Numbered from the stretch's first letter, positions 8,631 to 16,980 are shown. The stretch: 34,005 bases of DNA from Jeotgalibacillus salarius (GCF_004405125.1 NZ_SORX01000018.1:1-34005), one strand, 5' to 3'. Numbers and translations: made by a program. Notes: generated by a model not told the origin, from the sequence alone.

Positions 8631-8775
8631 ATCATTTTGAATTATACAAACTCCAATCCTGCTGCGAATGTAAGTCAGCAGTTTGACCACCATTACATCA
8701 ATATGTCTGCGATGATCTCACGCAATGCACGTTGAGTGTATTGTGTGGCTGGAGAGATAAATACAATAATATTTT

Positions 8776-8811
8776 AAGCATTCACCCAAAGAGGGTGGGT
8801 GCTTTTTTTTT
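8776..8811 (+). terminator. Terminator or attenuator upstream of Staygreen copy 2
   Basis: AAGCATTCACCC pairs with GGGTGGGTGCTT (two T-G pairs) and is followed by eight T's. It is almost the same hairpin as 5271-5303 although the gene upstream is truA here, so it travels with the Staygreen unit. It may also terminate truA. Confidence 0.8.
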
Positions 8812-8827
8812 ATAAATTCATTCTATT

Positions 8828-8868
8828 GTACATACATGATTGTGAAGGACCATAAAGTTAAAAAATAG
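8828..8868 (+). promoter_or_regulatory. Conserved Staygreen leader with 10-codon frame, copy 2
   Basis: It matches 5318-5346 with one difference over 29 bases. ATG 8836 opens MIVKDHKVKK, ending at TAG 8866-8868, the same length as in copy 1 although the last codons differ. No ribosome site is evident upstream. It may be a leader peptide or a recognition element between the hairpin and the gene. Confidence 0.4.
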
Positions 8869-8908
8869 AATGTTATGTGCAGCAAGCATATTTTAGGAAG
8901 GTGATATA

Positions 8909-9355
8909 GTGACAAAGCTCAATCCTGATCAGTTATTTGTTGAATTCAGATCTGGTGTAACGATGACTGAACCGGTAATAGGCCGTAAGTATACATTAAC
9001 GCACTCAGATATCACTGCAGACCTTTTTCTTACAATAGGTCTGCAGTTTGCTTATGACAAGATCAATGTCATGAGGGATGAAGTACTTGCAGAATGGAAC
9101 ATGCATCATGGTTCTCCATTTCTATTCGTATACGTTTATGTGGACGGAGCGTTTGGCCCGGAAGTGACTGCTGTACGTGATGCGATCTTCAGGCGTGAGC
9201 TGCCTTTAGCTTTAGAGGCAATCAGGTATGGAGATAGAAAACTTTTTGTAGCTCATCCAGCGTTAGACAGTGCACCAATATGGATTCATTTTGATTCAAC
9301 AAATCCACTGTACAACAAGTTTGAGCACTGGGGTACCCCTGGGGATTATAAGTAA
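8909..9355 (+). CDS. Staygreen-family protein, copy 2
   Basis: A 148-residue Staygreen-family protein starting at GTG 8909, with TAGGAAGGTGA at 8894-8904 as ribosome site. It shows the same landmarks as copy 1: GRKYTLTHSDITADLFLTIG, RDEVLAEW, FRRELPLALEAIRYGDRKLF, AHPALDSAPIWIHFDSTNP and a C-terminal HWGTPGDYK. Compared with plant SGR it keeps the YTLTHSD, RDEV..W, ELP and FHSN-like blocks but lacks any chloroplast targeting region. The two copies are about 3.5 kb apart in the same orientation, and similarity covers the upstream hairpin and leader but stops at the stop codon. The substrate is not known; metal removal from a tetrapyrrole is a family-based inference. Confidence 0.82.
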   Translation: MTKLNPDQLFVEFRSGVTMTEPVIGRKYTLTHSDITADLFLTIGLQFAYDKINVMRDEVLAEWNMHHGSPFLFVYVYVDGAFGPEVTAVRDAIFRRELPLALEAIRYGDRKLFVAHPALDSAPIWIHFDSTNPLYNKFEHWGTPGDYK

Positions 9356-9571
9356 CATGCTGTTAACACGGACGACTGTTAAAAAAAGCAAATTTTTAAG
9401 AATGATTTGATTATAAAACGTATAGAAGGTATATTTTGATAAACGAAATACTTTTACTGGAGGCATAACATACCGAATATAGAAAAAATCTGCAAAAAAA
9501 GTAATACTAGTGTAAGGTGATGTAACAAAAGTACTATTTTCATATTTCTATCATTCAAGTGAGGTGATAAT

Positions 9572-10105
9572 TTGTTAAAGGATGTCATACCAGCTGTTCG
9601 TAGCATGAAGGATTTTGAGCATGCCATAGAAAATGATCATGAATATATCATTTTACTTGAAACGCGGCTTTCGCAAGTTGAAAGTGTCGTCAAATATGCT
9701 AAGCAGCATCAGAAAAAAGTGTTTATGCATGCTGATCTCGTTCAGGGATTAAAAGTAGATGAGTATGGACTGGAATATTTGATTCATAATGTGAAAGTAG
9801 ATGGAATCATCTCTACTCGAGGGAATGTGATTGCTATTGCAAAAAAGAATAATATCATTGGGATTCAACGTCTATTTGCATTAGATAGTTACGCACTTGA
9901 CCATAACTTAGAAGCCTGCAAAAAAATTAAACCTGATTATATTGAAGTGTTACCTGGAATAATGCCAGGTATTTTGAAAGAAATTACCGATGAGACGGGG
10001 ATTCCACTAATTGCCGGTGGGTTAATTCGTACAAGGGAAGATGTAAATAATTCGCTAAATAATGGAGCTTTGGCGGTTACAACGTCGAACAGAGAGCTAT
10101 GGTGA
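9572..10105 (+). CDS. glpP: GlpP, glycerol-3-phosphate responsive antiterminator
   Basis: GlpP binds glycerol-3-phosphate and lets RNA polymerase read through terminators in glp leaders. The 177-residue protein matches the family along its length: VIPAVRSMKDFEHA at the N terminus, VFMHADLVQGL, VDGIISTRGNVIAIAKKNNIIGIQRLFALDS, and KPDYIEVLPGIMPGILKEI with IAGGLIRTREDV. Start TTG 9572 is preceded by GAGGTGA five bases upstream. The usual partners glpF, glpK and glpD are absent. What follows is a glp-type promoter and terminator leader (10176-10292), then an unrelated hydrolase gene. Confidence 0.93.
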   Translation: MLKDVIPAVRSMKDFEHAIENDHEYIILLETRLSQVESVVKYAKQHQKKVFMHADLVQGLKVDEYGLEYLIHNVKVDGIISTRGNVIAIAKKNNIIGIQRLFALDSYALDHNLEACKKIKPDYIEVLPGIMPGILKEITDETGIPLIAGGLIRTREDVNNSLNNGALAVTTSNRELW

Positions 10106-10175
10106 AGTTTTAGATTTAGATTATTTACAGATTAGAAATAACTTATCATTATTATAGAGAAATAACTAAATCAAA

Positions 10176-10204
10176 TTGACAACGCTTTCACGTATGTGTA
10201 TACT
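10176..10204 (+). promoter_or_regulatory. Sigma-A promoter with overlapping cre site
   Basis: TTGACA (10176-10181), a 17-base spacer and TATACT (10199-10204) make a near-consensus promoter. TGACAACGCTTTCA (10177-10190) overlaps the -35 and differs from the cre consensus TGWAARCGYTWNCW at one position. CcpA repression on preferred sugars is therefore expected, as for glycerol operons of Bacillus. Confidence 0.85.
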
Positions 10205-10238
10205 TGCTTTTAAGTTAATAAATTGTGACGAGATCAGG

Positions 10239-10292
10239 AGACACATTGAATACCTTGGAGATTAATCCAGGGCGTTTGATGTGTCTTTTTTT
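10239..10292 (+). terminator. GlpP-type leader terminator
   Basis: AGACACATTGAA pairs with TTTGATGTGTCT (two wobble pairs), followed by seven T's, about 35 bases after the promoter. A terminator in this position, just after glpP and a cre promoter, matches the antitermination leaders of glpF and glpD. Whether GlpP acts on it is inference. Confidence 0.8.
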
Positions 10293-10399
10293 AATGTTCT
10301 GAAAATTCTTATCATTCTAAGGCAGTAAACCAACATATGGAGGTGAAATGATACATACGCTTTAGAACAATCAGAACTCACTATTTATTAACAGCATCT

Positions 10400-10419
10400 A
10401 TATGGATGTATGTCCATAT
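10400..10419. promoter_or_regulatory. Inverted repeat upstream of the hydrolase
   Basis: ATATGGA and TCCATAT form a perfect 7-bp dyad around TGTATG, ending about 20 bases before the hydrolase ribosome site. It looks like an operator or small hairpin. No matching regulator gene is adjacent. Confidence 0.4.
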
Positions 10420-10448
10420 TTCAAATTAAGTACTTAAAGGAGGATATC

Positions 10449-12461
10449 ATGAAAAAGAAACCAGTCGTATTATTAATTATTTCATTATTGCTCATATTGG
10501 TCGGCAGCTTCGTTGCTTCTCAATTCAACAGTTCGAGTGGAGATGTTGATGTTTCACGTATTTATTTTGATACGCCAAGAGGCGAACTATCAGGGCTATT
10601 ATATAAACCGGATGGTGCTGATCAGGATGCAAAACCGACTATTATCGCAACACATGGTTACCTGAATTCAGCTGAAATGCAGGATGCTCAGGCAATTGAA
10701 ATGTCCAAAAGAGGATATGTTGTTCTCGCATTAGACCAATATGATCATGGTCATTCAACAGGTACAATGGAAAAGCCAGTTCCATTCTTTTCTTTCTGGC
10801 CACACGCGATTTATGATGCTGTGCAATACATGTATGAACAAGATTATGTATTGAAAGATGATGGTGGCAATGGAATTATCGCAGTAACAGGTCATTCAAT
10901 GGGAGGTTTTTCTTCTACTCACGCCGTTATGCTGGATGAGACAGACTTTCAGGAAAGTGGCATAAGAAAAATTTATGCTTCACTCACGATGGGTTCTGAT
11001 TATCAATGGGTGAAGACACTTGGATTTACAGATGAACAAATAAACGATTCATATGGTCCGAGGTTTTCAGGGAAAATCGCAGCGGAATATGATGAGTTTT
11101 TCTTTGATCCAGCAGCGAGTGCGGCTGGGCAGTCTGTAATTAAAAAGGACTATGTTGGTACAGAAGAAGGGCAAGGGTTCTTAGGAAATCCGGAAATGGC
11201 AGAAGCGGGTACCGTATATGATATAGATGATGGAAAACGAATCATCTATCAACCGAATGAAACACACCCGTGGAATCACTTTTCAAAAACATCCACAGCG
11301 CATGCAATTGATTTTTATGATATGGCATTTGCTGATTATGATCAGGCAGTATCTATTGATCAGGATGGGCAGACATGGATGTGGAAAGAGTGGTTTTCAT
11401 TTGTCGCTTTAATTGGATTTATTTTGTTCTTCATTCCAGCCATTCAATTGTTAGGAAAGCTACCGTTCCTTACGAATATCTACACAAGTAAACCAGCATC
11501 ACTTCCTGAACCAAAAACTAATGGTGCGAAACTTGCAGGTTTACTATTAGTTGTTTTCGGAGCGCTATTCCCTGCAATATTCTTCTCTGCATATTATGGA
11601 GGAGACTTCTATGGAATGAGGCTACTGAGACAAATTAGCATGATCTTAATCGCTCTGTCAGCAATTATATTCATTTATTCAATCGTGAAAAAAGCTGATA
11701 GAAGCATCAAGTCATGTTCGATTATTATACTTGTGTTAAGTACCATTCAATATTTCTTCTTGAAAAATCAGGCTACTTTAATTGCCACAACAGAATTTTT
11801 TGGTGCACCAACAGTTAATCCTATCGTGTACTGGGCAATTAATGTTGCGATCTTGACATTGATCATCATGGTTGGCTACCATTACGTTTCCAAAAAGCCT
11901 GAAGGGGCTACATCTAAAAATTATGGTGTGAAAGTAAGCTTTAAAACGATTATTGCTGCATTTTTCACTGCATTCATCACATTTGCGGCTGCTTATGGGC
12001 TTCTATTTATTGTTGATGCCGTATTCAAAACAGATTTCCGACTGTGGACATTTGCAGTTAAAACATTTGAAGGTCAGCATATTGTTGCATTAATCAAATA
12101 TGCACCTCTGTTCCTGATCTATTACTTTGTAGTTGGACTATCCGTGAATATGAATACAGCAAGTGTGAAGTATGATGGTTTTAAAGGGTATCTCATCTCA
12201 ATATTCCATTTTGTAGGCGGATTGGCTCTATACCTCATCTATCACTATGGACTATTGTTTATCACAGGTACGGCTGGCTACCCAAGTCAATCACTGGCTT
12301 CGATCATTGTGATTGGTCTAGTGCCAGCGTTAACAATTGCAGCGATCTTTAACCGCTATTTCTATAGAAAAACGGGTAATGTATTCGTAGGAGCATTTCT
12401 TAATACGCTGCTGCTGACAATGATCACAGTAGCAAATACAACGCTTTATACAATCCTTTAA
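10449..12461 (+). CDS. Membrane-fused alpha/beta hydrolase of unknown role
   Basis: A 670-residue protein with an N-terminal membrane segment (residues 5-24) and an extracytoplasmic alpha/beta-hydrolase (about 36-320). The hydrolase has THG at 68-70, GYVVLALDQYDHGHS near 89-103, and the nucleophile elbow GHSMGG with Ser150. A possible His lies in NETHPWNHF near 285. The C-terminal half has about eight or nine hydrophobic segments. ATG 10449 is chosen because AAAGGAGGA stands five to six bases upstream; the open frame itself extends a little further. The fold suggests an esterase, lipase or peptidase at the outer face of the membrane, but I do not recognise the substrate. It follows the glp-type leader, so glycerol-linked control is possible, and a strong terminator closes it as a single gene. 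Confidence 0.8.
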   Translation: MKKKPVVLLIISLLLILVGSFVASQFNSSSGDVDVSRIYFDTPRGELSGLLYKPDGADQDAKPTIIATHGYLNSAEMQDAQAIEMSKRGYVVLALDQYDHGHSTGTMEKPVPFFSFWPHAIYDAVQYMYEQDYVLKDDGGNGIIAVTGHSMGGFSSTHAVMLDETDFQESGIRKIYASLTMGSDYQWVKTLGFTDEQINDSYGPRFSGKIAAEYDEFFFDPAASAAGQSVIKKDYVGTEEGQGFLGNPEMAEAGTVYDIDDGKRIIYQPNETHPWNHFSKTSTAHAIDFYDMAFADYDQAVSIDQDGQTWMWKEWFSFVALIGFILFFIPAIQLLGKLPFLTNIYTSKPASLPEPKTNGAKLAGLLLVVFGALFPAIFFSAYYGGDFYGMRLLRQISMILIALSAIIFIYSIVKKADRSIKSCSIIILVLSTIQYFFLKNQATLIATTEFFGAPTVNPIVYWAINVAILTLIIMVGYHYVSKKPEGATSKNYGVKVSFKTIIAAFFTAFITFAAAYGLLFIVDAVFKTDFRLWTFAVKTFEGQHIVALIKYAPLFLIYYFVVGLSVNMNTASVKYDGFKGYLISIFHFVGGLALYLIYHYGLLFITGTAGYPSQSLASIIVIGLVPALTIAAIFNRYFYRKTGNVFVGAFLNTLLLTMITVANTTLYTIL

Positions 12462-12495
12462 TTGCATAACTGAAAAAATTAAAGTCTTCACATTC

Positions 12496-12539
12496 ACCCC
12501 GAAAGTTAGAGTCGAATTCTAACTTTCGGGGTTTTTTTA
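12496..12539 (+). terminator. Strong terminator after the membrane hydrolase
   Basis: CCCCGAAAGTTAGA pairs perfectly with TCTAACTTTCGGGG over 14 bp, with a seven-base loop, followed by TTTTTTT. Confidence 0.95.
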
Positions 12540-12723
12540 TTATGTCTAAATAGGCTGTACGATTTAAATAAGTGGATCAACTGAATGATTTGTCTACATG
12601 TTAAGAAAAATTATTTCTGTAAAATTTATTGATTATCAATAAAAATATATTTATAATCATATTATATATAATAAATATCAATATACTCATTAACAGATCT
12701 AATATTGAGAGGTGTTGGAAACC

Positions 12724-13410
12724 ATGAGTCAACTAACAGGCATTTCACATATTGCCATTATCATGGATGGTAACGGCAGATGGGCTGAAAAAAGAGAACT
12801 TTCGCGGACAGATGGTCATTCGAAAGGGGTTTCAACTGTAGTGAGGATCGTTAAAAGAGCTTCTGAAAGAAATGTGAAGTATTTAACGCTTTATACATTT
12901 TCATCAGAAAACTGGAAAAGGCCACAAAAGGAAGTTGAATTTATTCTACAGCTCCCAAAGAAGTTTCTGTTTCAATATCTTCCTGAATTAATGAGAAATA
13001 ACGTTAAAATTAATATTTTGGGGGATATAGAGCGGCTTCCATATGGCACGCGTGAAGCGTTGAAACATGCTGTTAGGAAGACAGCGAAAAATGATGGGCT
13101 TCAGCTTAATTTCGCTCTGAATTATGGAGGAAGACAGGAGCTTCTTAACGCTTTTAGACAGATGAAAGAGGCAGGGGAAGAGGTAACTGAAAAGGGACTG
13201 GAAAAATATCTTTATACAAGCGGGATGCCGGATCCTGAACTGCTGATCAGAACAGGAGGAGAAAAACGGATAAGTAATTTTCTCCTGTGGCAAATGGCAT
13301 ATACAGAATACTATTTCTCTGATGCATTATGGCCTGACTTTTCAGAAGATGAATTTGATCGTGCAATCGATGAGTTTAATTTCAGACACAGACGTTTTGG
13401 GGGATTGTAA
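12724..13410 (+). CDS. uppS: Isoprenyl transferase, UppS paralogue
   Basis: A cis-prenyltransferase of the undecaprenyl diphosphate synthase family, which builds the C55 carrier lipid for wall synthesis from FPP and IPP. The 228-residue protein has HIAIIMDGNGRWA with the diphosphate-binding Asp15, TLYTFSSENWKRP, LNFALNYGGRQE, and PDPELLIRTGGEKRISNFLLWQ, the conserved C-terminal substrate block. ATG 12724 is preferred because GAGAGGTG lies nine bases upstream; in-frame GTG 12712 overlaps that site. It is shorter than the usual ~250 residues and is not next to cdsA, dxr or frr, the usual setting of the essential copy. It is probably an accessory paralogue that may make a different chain length (inference). 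Confidence 0.88.
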   Translation: MSQLTGISHIAIIMDGNGRWAEKRELSRTDGHSKGVSTVVRIVKRASERNVKYLTLYTFSSENWKRPQKEVEFILQLPKKFLFQYLPELMRNNVKINILGDIERLPYGTREALKHAVRKTAKNDGLQLNFALNYGGRQELLNAFRQMKEAGEEVTEKGLEKYLYTSGMPDPELLIRTGGEKRISNFLLWQMAYTEYYFSDALWPDFSEDEFDRAIDEFNFRHRRFGGL

Positions 13411-13564
13411 ATCTTTGTTTCTGAACAATTGAAATTTCTCAGATAATATTTATCATTTCAATCGCAGATGAAATTCTTTTTGTTTTTGACATATCGCCTT
13501 CTGCATTTTAAAGTTAAATCATATTTGTAAAAGGGCTTTTGCTTGTGGAAAGGGGAAAATCACC

Positions 13565-14587
13565 ATTACTTTTGGACCTCGGATTTTTAAGACTGGATTA
13601 GCAGTTATACTTGCTGTATATATTTGTGAACTTTTTGCAGTAGACAATATCGTTTTTGCTGCTGTTGCTGCTATTTTAGCGGTACAGCCATCATTGTATA
13701 GAACCTGGAAGCAACTTCCCGATCAATTAATCACAAATACACTTGGCGCATCCATCTCGTTATTTTTTATATACTTTTTAGGTGAAAATCCAGTCTCCAT
13801 CGGAATCGTTGTTATGATCATGATTTCATTAAGCCTGAAATTTAAAATGGAAAGCACGATTCCGATTACGCTTGTGACCGTAGCTGCGATTATGACCTCC
13901 GGGGCGGCCGGGGATGTATATTTTGCACTTGAAAGATTCCTGGTTATTTTAATAGGGACAATTTCCGGTATATTTATTAACCTTGCTGTTTTTCGACCAG
14001 AATATAAAAAGAGTTTTTCAGATAACATCCAGTCCGCTTTCCAGCAGATGTCTTTACTTTTACGTACTGCAATATCTAATGAACTGACAGAAAAATCATA
14101 TCAGGAAATTTCGAAGAACTTTAAGAAAGAACTGGAAATGTTAGAGTCGCAATTCGGTTTGTTTAATGAAGAAAGGGTTAAGTTTGGAAAATCAAAAGCA
14201 AAACAACTGAATGACAGAGAGATTATTGTCTTCAGACAAATGATGAAGACATTGAATGAAGGAGAGCAGCTTCTCGATAAAATAGAAAATCATTATTTTC
14301 AAAGTAAGACTGAACAAAATATAAATCATTTATATGATCAGTATGTGGAAGAATTAATTAAATATCATGAGTACCTGATTTTAAAATATCAAGGAAAAAT
14401 AAAAGAATATCAACATTCAGAAGAAGATATGTTAAGCAAGAGAAATGAATTTTATCATACTGTACTCGATCTTTATCAGGAAGATCATGATAAAAAATTA
14501 CGTTTAGTCATCGTTTCTTCCGCCCTGCTGGAGTACACGTTTCATCTGGGACGGTTGGATCAGTTATTGAATCAGTATCAAAATTAA
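13565..14587 (+). CDS. Aromatic-acid-exporter-like (FUSC/ArAE) membrane protein with an apparent ATT start
   Basis: This family has four to five N-terminal membrane helices and a long cytoplasmic helical domain and is linked to efflux of aromatic acids or other small anions. Here FGPRIFKTGLAVILAVYI, NIVFAAVAAILAVQPSLYRTW (a family-typical IxAIxAxQPSxYRS-like block) and further helices are followed by a Glu/Lys-rich helical region to the C terminus, about 340 residues. Family members begin a few residues before GxRIxKTG. At that place the frame has no ATG, GTG or TTG, but ATT 13565 lies seven bases after AAAGGGGAA. Conventional starts occur only at TTG 13694, which would delete the first two helices. 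So this is either a rare ATT start or a gene inactivated by a start-codon change. Confidence 0.72.
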   Translation: MTFGPRIFKTGLAVILAVYICELFAVDNIVFAAVAAILAVQPSLYRTWKQLPDQLITNTLGASISLFFIYFLGENPVSIGIVVMIMISLSLKFKMESTIPITLVTVAAIMTSGAAGDVYFALERFLVILIGTISGIFINLAVFRPEYKKSFSDNIQSAFQQMSLLLRTAISNELTEKSYQEISKNFKKELEMLESQFGLFNEERVKFGKSKAKQLNDREIIVFRQMMKTLNEGEQLLDKIENHYFQSKTEQNINHLYDQYVEELIKYHEYLILKYQGKIKEYQHSEEDMLSKRNEFYHTVLDLYQEDHDKKLRLVIVSSALLEYTFHLGRLDQLLNQYQN

Positions 14588-14617
14588 CACAAAATGTTTT
14601 TTTACATATATATTGAG

Positions 14618-14648
14618 GCACCTGTTCATTTTATAGCAGGTGCTTTTT
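14618..14648 (+). terminator. Terminator after the exporter-like gene
   Basis: GCACCTG pairs with CAGGTGC around a 12-base loop, followed by TTTTT. Confidence 0.85.
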
Positions 14649-14694
14649 AACGATTAATAAATAATTGATAATTCTTAATTGAGAAATTATTCCT

Positions 14695-14722
14695 TTGACA
14701 AAGGTGAAAAAAGTAGGATAAT
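14695..14722 (+). promoter_or_regulatory. Sigma-A promoter for the membrane GGDEF gene
   Basis: TTGACA (14695-14700), a 16-base spacer and GATAAT (14717-14722), about 67 bases before the start codon. Confidence 0.65.
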
Positions 14723-14788
14723 TAAATAAAAAAGAAACAAAAGGGGTCTTTTGGTTTATTTGATTAAATAGCGGACAGGAGAGGGAAT

Positions 14789-15916
14789 ATGGAATACTTA
14801 GTGCAATTCCAGATTAATATTTTTGCCTTTGCCGTGCTGGCCATCCTTTATACAATTGTTAAAATGAGATCTAAAATTGAAACCTTCAGTAAAAAACTGC
14901 TTAAGATCATCATGGTTACGAGTGCGATTGCGATGATATTGGAGCCTTTGACATGGATATTTGATGGTATGCTTTTTACTGGGGCATATTTTCTGGAATA
15001 CAGCACTAATTTTCTGCTTTTTCTTGTCGGTCCTGTTCTTGGCGGCTTTATGCTCTCGTATGTTGATTACCACATTTTCAAAGATCCCAAGCGTGTATAC
15101 AAAAAAGGTTTTTATCAGCATTTGAGTGTATTCACATTCCTCATTCTGGTGATTAATATGTTCTATCCATTATATTTTCAAGTAAATTCCTCTACAAATA
15201 GCTATAGTAGCGGAGATTTTAAAGATGTTCATTATATCGTCCTGGCAAGTTTATATATCTATATGAATTACTTTTTAATAAAAAATCGAAAAGAAACACG
15301 TCCATATGTCGTGAACATATTCATTGGATTCTTTCTTCTGCCGATTGTTGGTATGGTAATCCAAATGTTTGATTCTAAGTTATACTTTTCCTGGACAGCA
15401 AGTGTGCTCGGCATTTTAGTGGCTTATATATTTTTAGAATCCACGACCGCTGAAGAAGACTTTCTTACCAAACTTTATAATCGTCACAGCTTTGAAATCT
15501 ATCAGAAGCACCTGATTGAAGCTGGCAAACCGTTTGGCATCATGCTGATAGACCTTAATTTTTTTAAGGAAATCAATGATCATTACGGTCACCGGCGGGG
15601 GGATCAGGTATTAATTGGTTTTGCGGAAGTATTGAAAAAAGGTTTTGATCAAAAAGGACTGATTGCCAGGCTGGGCGGAGATGAATTTATCATCATTTAT
15701 GAAGGTGACCAGGTTAATCCTGATCAAATTGCCGATAAAATAGGCCATCTGCTTAAAAAGCACGAAGATCCAATCATCCGGGAAATGAGCTTCAGTTACG
15801 GCTGTGAGTTCTACTCACAAAACATGTCTGTTGATCAAATGTACACAACTGCTGATGAAAAAATGTATCAGGATAAACGTGCAAGTAAAACACATGAACA
15901 GGGAAACATGGGATAA
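14789..15916 (+). CDS. Membrane-anchored GGDEF diguanylate cyclase
   Basis: The 375-residue protein has about seven N-terminal membrane segments (residues about 8-220) and a cytoplasmic GGDEF domain that makes c-di-GMP from two GTP. The domain begins EEDFLTKLYNRHSF, has IDLNFFKEINDHYGHRRGD, and the signature GGDEF at residues 296-300. No RxxD inhibitory site is present at the usual five residues before the signature (the stretch is DQKGLIARL), so product feedback may be absent. ATG 14789 has CAGGAGAGG seven bases upstream. The membrane part probably senses an envelope or small-molecule signal. It is a single-gene unit between two terminators. Confidence 0.9.
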   Translation: MEYLVQFQINIFAFAVLAILYTIVKMRSKIETFSKKLLKIIMVTSAIAMILEPLTWIFDGMLFTGAYFLEYSTNFLLFLVGPVLGGFMLSYVDYHIFKDPKRVYKKGFYQHLSVFTFLILVINMFYPLYFQVNSSTNSYSSGDFKDVHYIVLASLYIYMNYFLIKNRKETRPYVVNIFIGFFLLPIVGMVIQMFDSKLYFSWTASVLGILVAYIFLESTTAEEDFLTKLYNRHSFEIYQKHLIEAGKPFGIMLIDLNFFKEINDHYGHRRGDQVLIGFAEVLKKGFDQKGLIARLGGDEFIIIYEGDQVNPDQIADKIGHLLKKHEDPIIREMSFSYGCEFYSQNMSVDQMYTTADEKMYQDKRASKTHEQGNMG

Positions 15917-15922
15917 TAAACG

Positions 15923-15952
15923 AAAAGAGGCCTTCAGTCGTGGCCTCTTTCT
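15923..15952. terminator. Terminator after the membrane GGDEF gene
   Basis: AAAGAGGCC pairs with GGCCTCTTT around TTCAGTCGT, followed by CTCT. The flanking A and T tracts let it work in both directions. Confidence 0.85.
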
Positions 15953-16287
15953 CTGTAAGTTCTGTCTAACCATGGAAATCCAATCATTCAATTCCTCAAG
16001 ATTCTTCTCATGATCAGCTGTCTTTCTCACATTCTGAATAATAAATTGGCCGTTTGGAAATGTAGGTATTCTTTCCTTACTGACATATAAGTCCTGTTCA
16101 GGCACATCATACATCAGGTTCTTTTGCAAAGAATTCAAAGAATGAACGTATAACCATCATCGCTAAGTCTATCCTAATTTATCCACTTAGAGGTAAGCGT
16201 TAAAAGAATAACTCTTTTCCGAACCCTGAAAAGCTTAAATTTGATAGTATAGACAATAGAGTTAATTTCGGGGGAAGGTAATCATTG
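15953..16287. other. Intergenic region, with a possible minus-strand coding remnant
   Basis: From about 16111 down to 15950 the minus strand reads YDVPEQDLYVSKERIPTFPNGQFIIQNVRKTADHEKNLEELNDWI and on, a protein-like composition. It has no ribosome site and runs through the terminator into the GGDEF gene before stopping. It may be the remains of a small gene that has lost its own stop. No other feature is seen. Confidence 0.3.
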
Positions 16288-16917
16288 ATGTCATCTATAC
16301 TTTCAAAAATATATGAAGGCTTCATGATCATTCTTGTAATTTTTACAATTACGACACTGTGGAGCGACCAGCCATACAGCTCAATTACAAACTGGATTGT
16401 CTGGCTGATCTTTTTTATTGATTTTGTTATCAGGCTTTTCAGGTCTGACTCTAAATGGGGTTTTATTAAAAAGAACCCTTTTTTAATGATCGCAATTATA
16501 CCACTTGATCAATTTTTTCAGGCTGCCCGAATTGTGAGGATCATCTATTTATTCCGTACCAAAACAATTACAAAACACTATGTTCAGCCAGTGATTGATA
16601 AAGTTAGTAATGCTTACAAACTACTTTTTCTATTCATCATACTTGCAGTATTTTTAATAGAGTCATTTATCATTTGGCAAATGCAAAACGTCATTACAAC
16701 TTATACTGAAGCTCTGACGTTTATATTCAGTCAGTTACTATTCTTTGGCAGGCGGATCTATGAAATTGAATCCACACTGATGCACACTTTTGTCATTATT
16801 AATTCGATCATTGGTGTTATCCTTCACGGGATTGCGATTCAGTGGTTATTTAACAAGTTTGATGACACTTTTAAATCCTTTAAAAAGTATATGAAAAGCA
16901 AGGTTTCCTCTTCTTAA
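16288..16917 (+). CDS. Voltage-sensor-like ion-channel homologue lacking a selectivity filter
   Basis: A 209-residue membrane protein laid out like a six-helix cation channel. Helices S1-S3 lie at about residues 8-25, 35-52 and 64-75. An S4-like segment AARIVRIIYLFR carries spaced arginines (about 80-91). An S5-like helix KLLFLFIILAVFLIESFIIW is followed by a pore-helix-like ALTFIFSQLLFFGRR and an S6-like FVIINSIIGVILHGIAIQWLF. Where a potassium channel has TVGYG the sequence reads FFGRRIYEIES, so no potassium filter is present. ATG 16288 has GGGGAAGG about nine bases upstream; TTG 16285 is in frame. It could be a proton- or anion-conducting relative, or a non-conducting sensor. Confidence 0.65.
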   Translation: MSSILSKIYEGFMIILVIFTITTLWSDQPYSSITNWIVWLIFFIDFVIRLFRSDSKWGFIKKNPFLMIAIIPLDQFFQAARIVRIIYLFRTKTITKHYVQPVIDKVSNAYKLLFLFIILAVFLIESFIIWQMQNVITTYTEALTFIFSQLLFFGRRIYEIESTLMHTFVIINSIIGVILHGIAIQWLFNKFDDTFKSFKKYMKSKVSSS

Positions 16918-16980
16918 CGTTTACATTTCTTTCAACTGGGAAGAAGTGGTGTATGACTAGCATGCAGGAGGAAATTTGAT

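Noticed and set aside
12600-12700. Fur-box-like TTGATTATCAATAA upstream of the UppS paralogue
   Set aside because: Only a partial match in very AT-rich DNA, and the downstream gene has no iron link.
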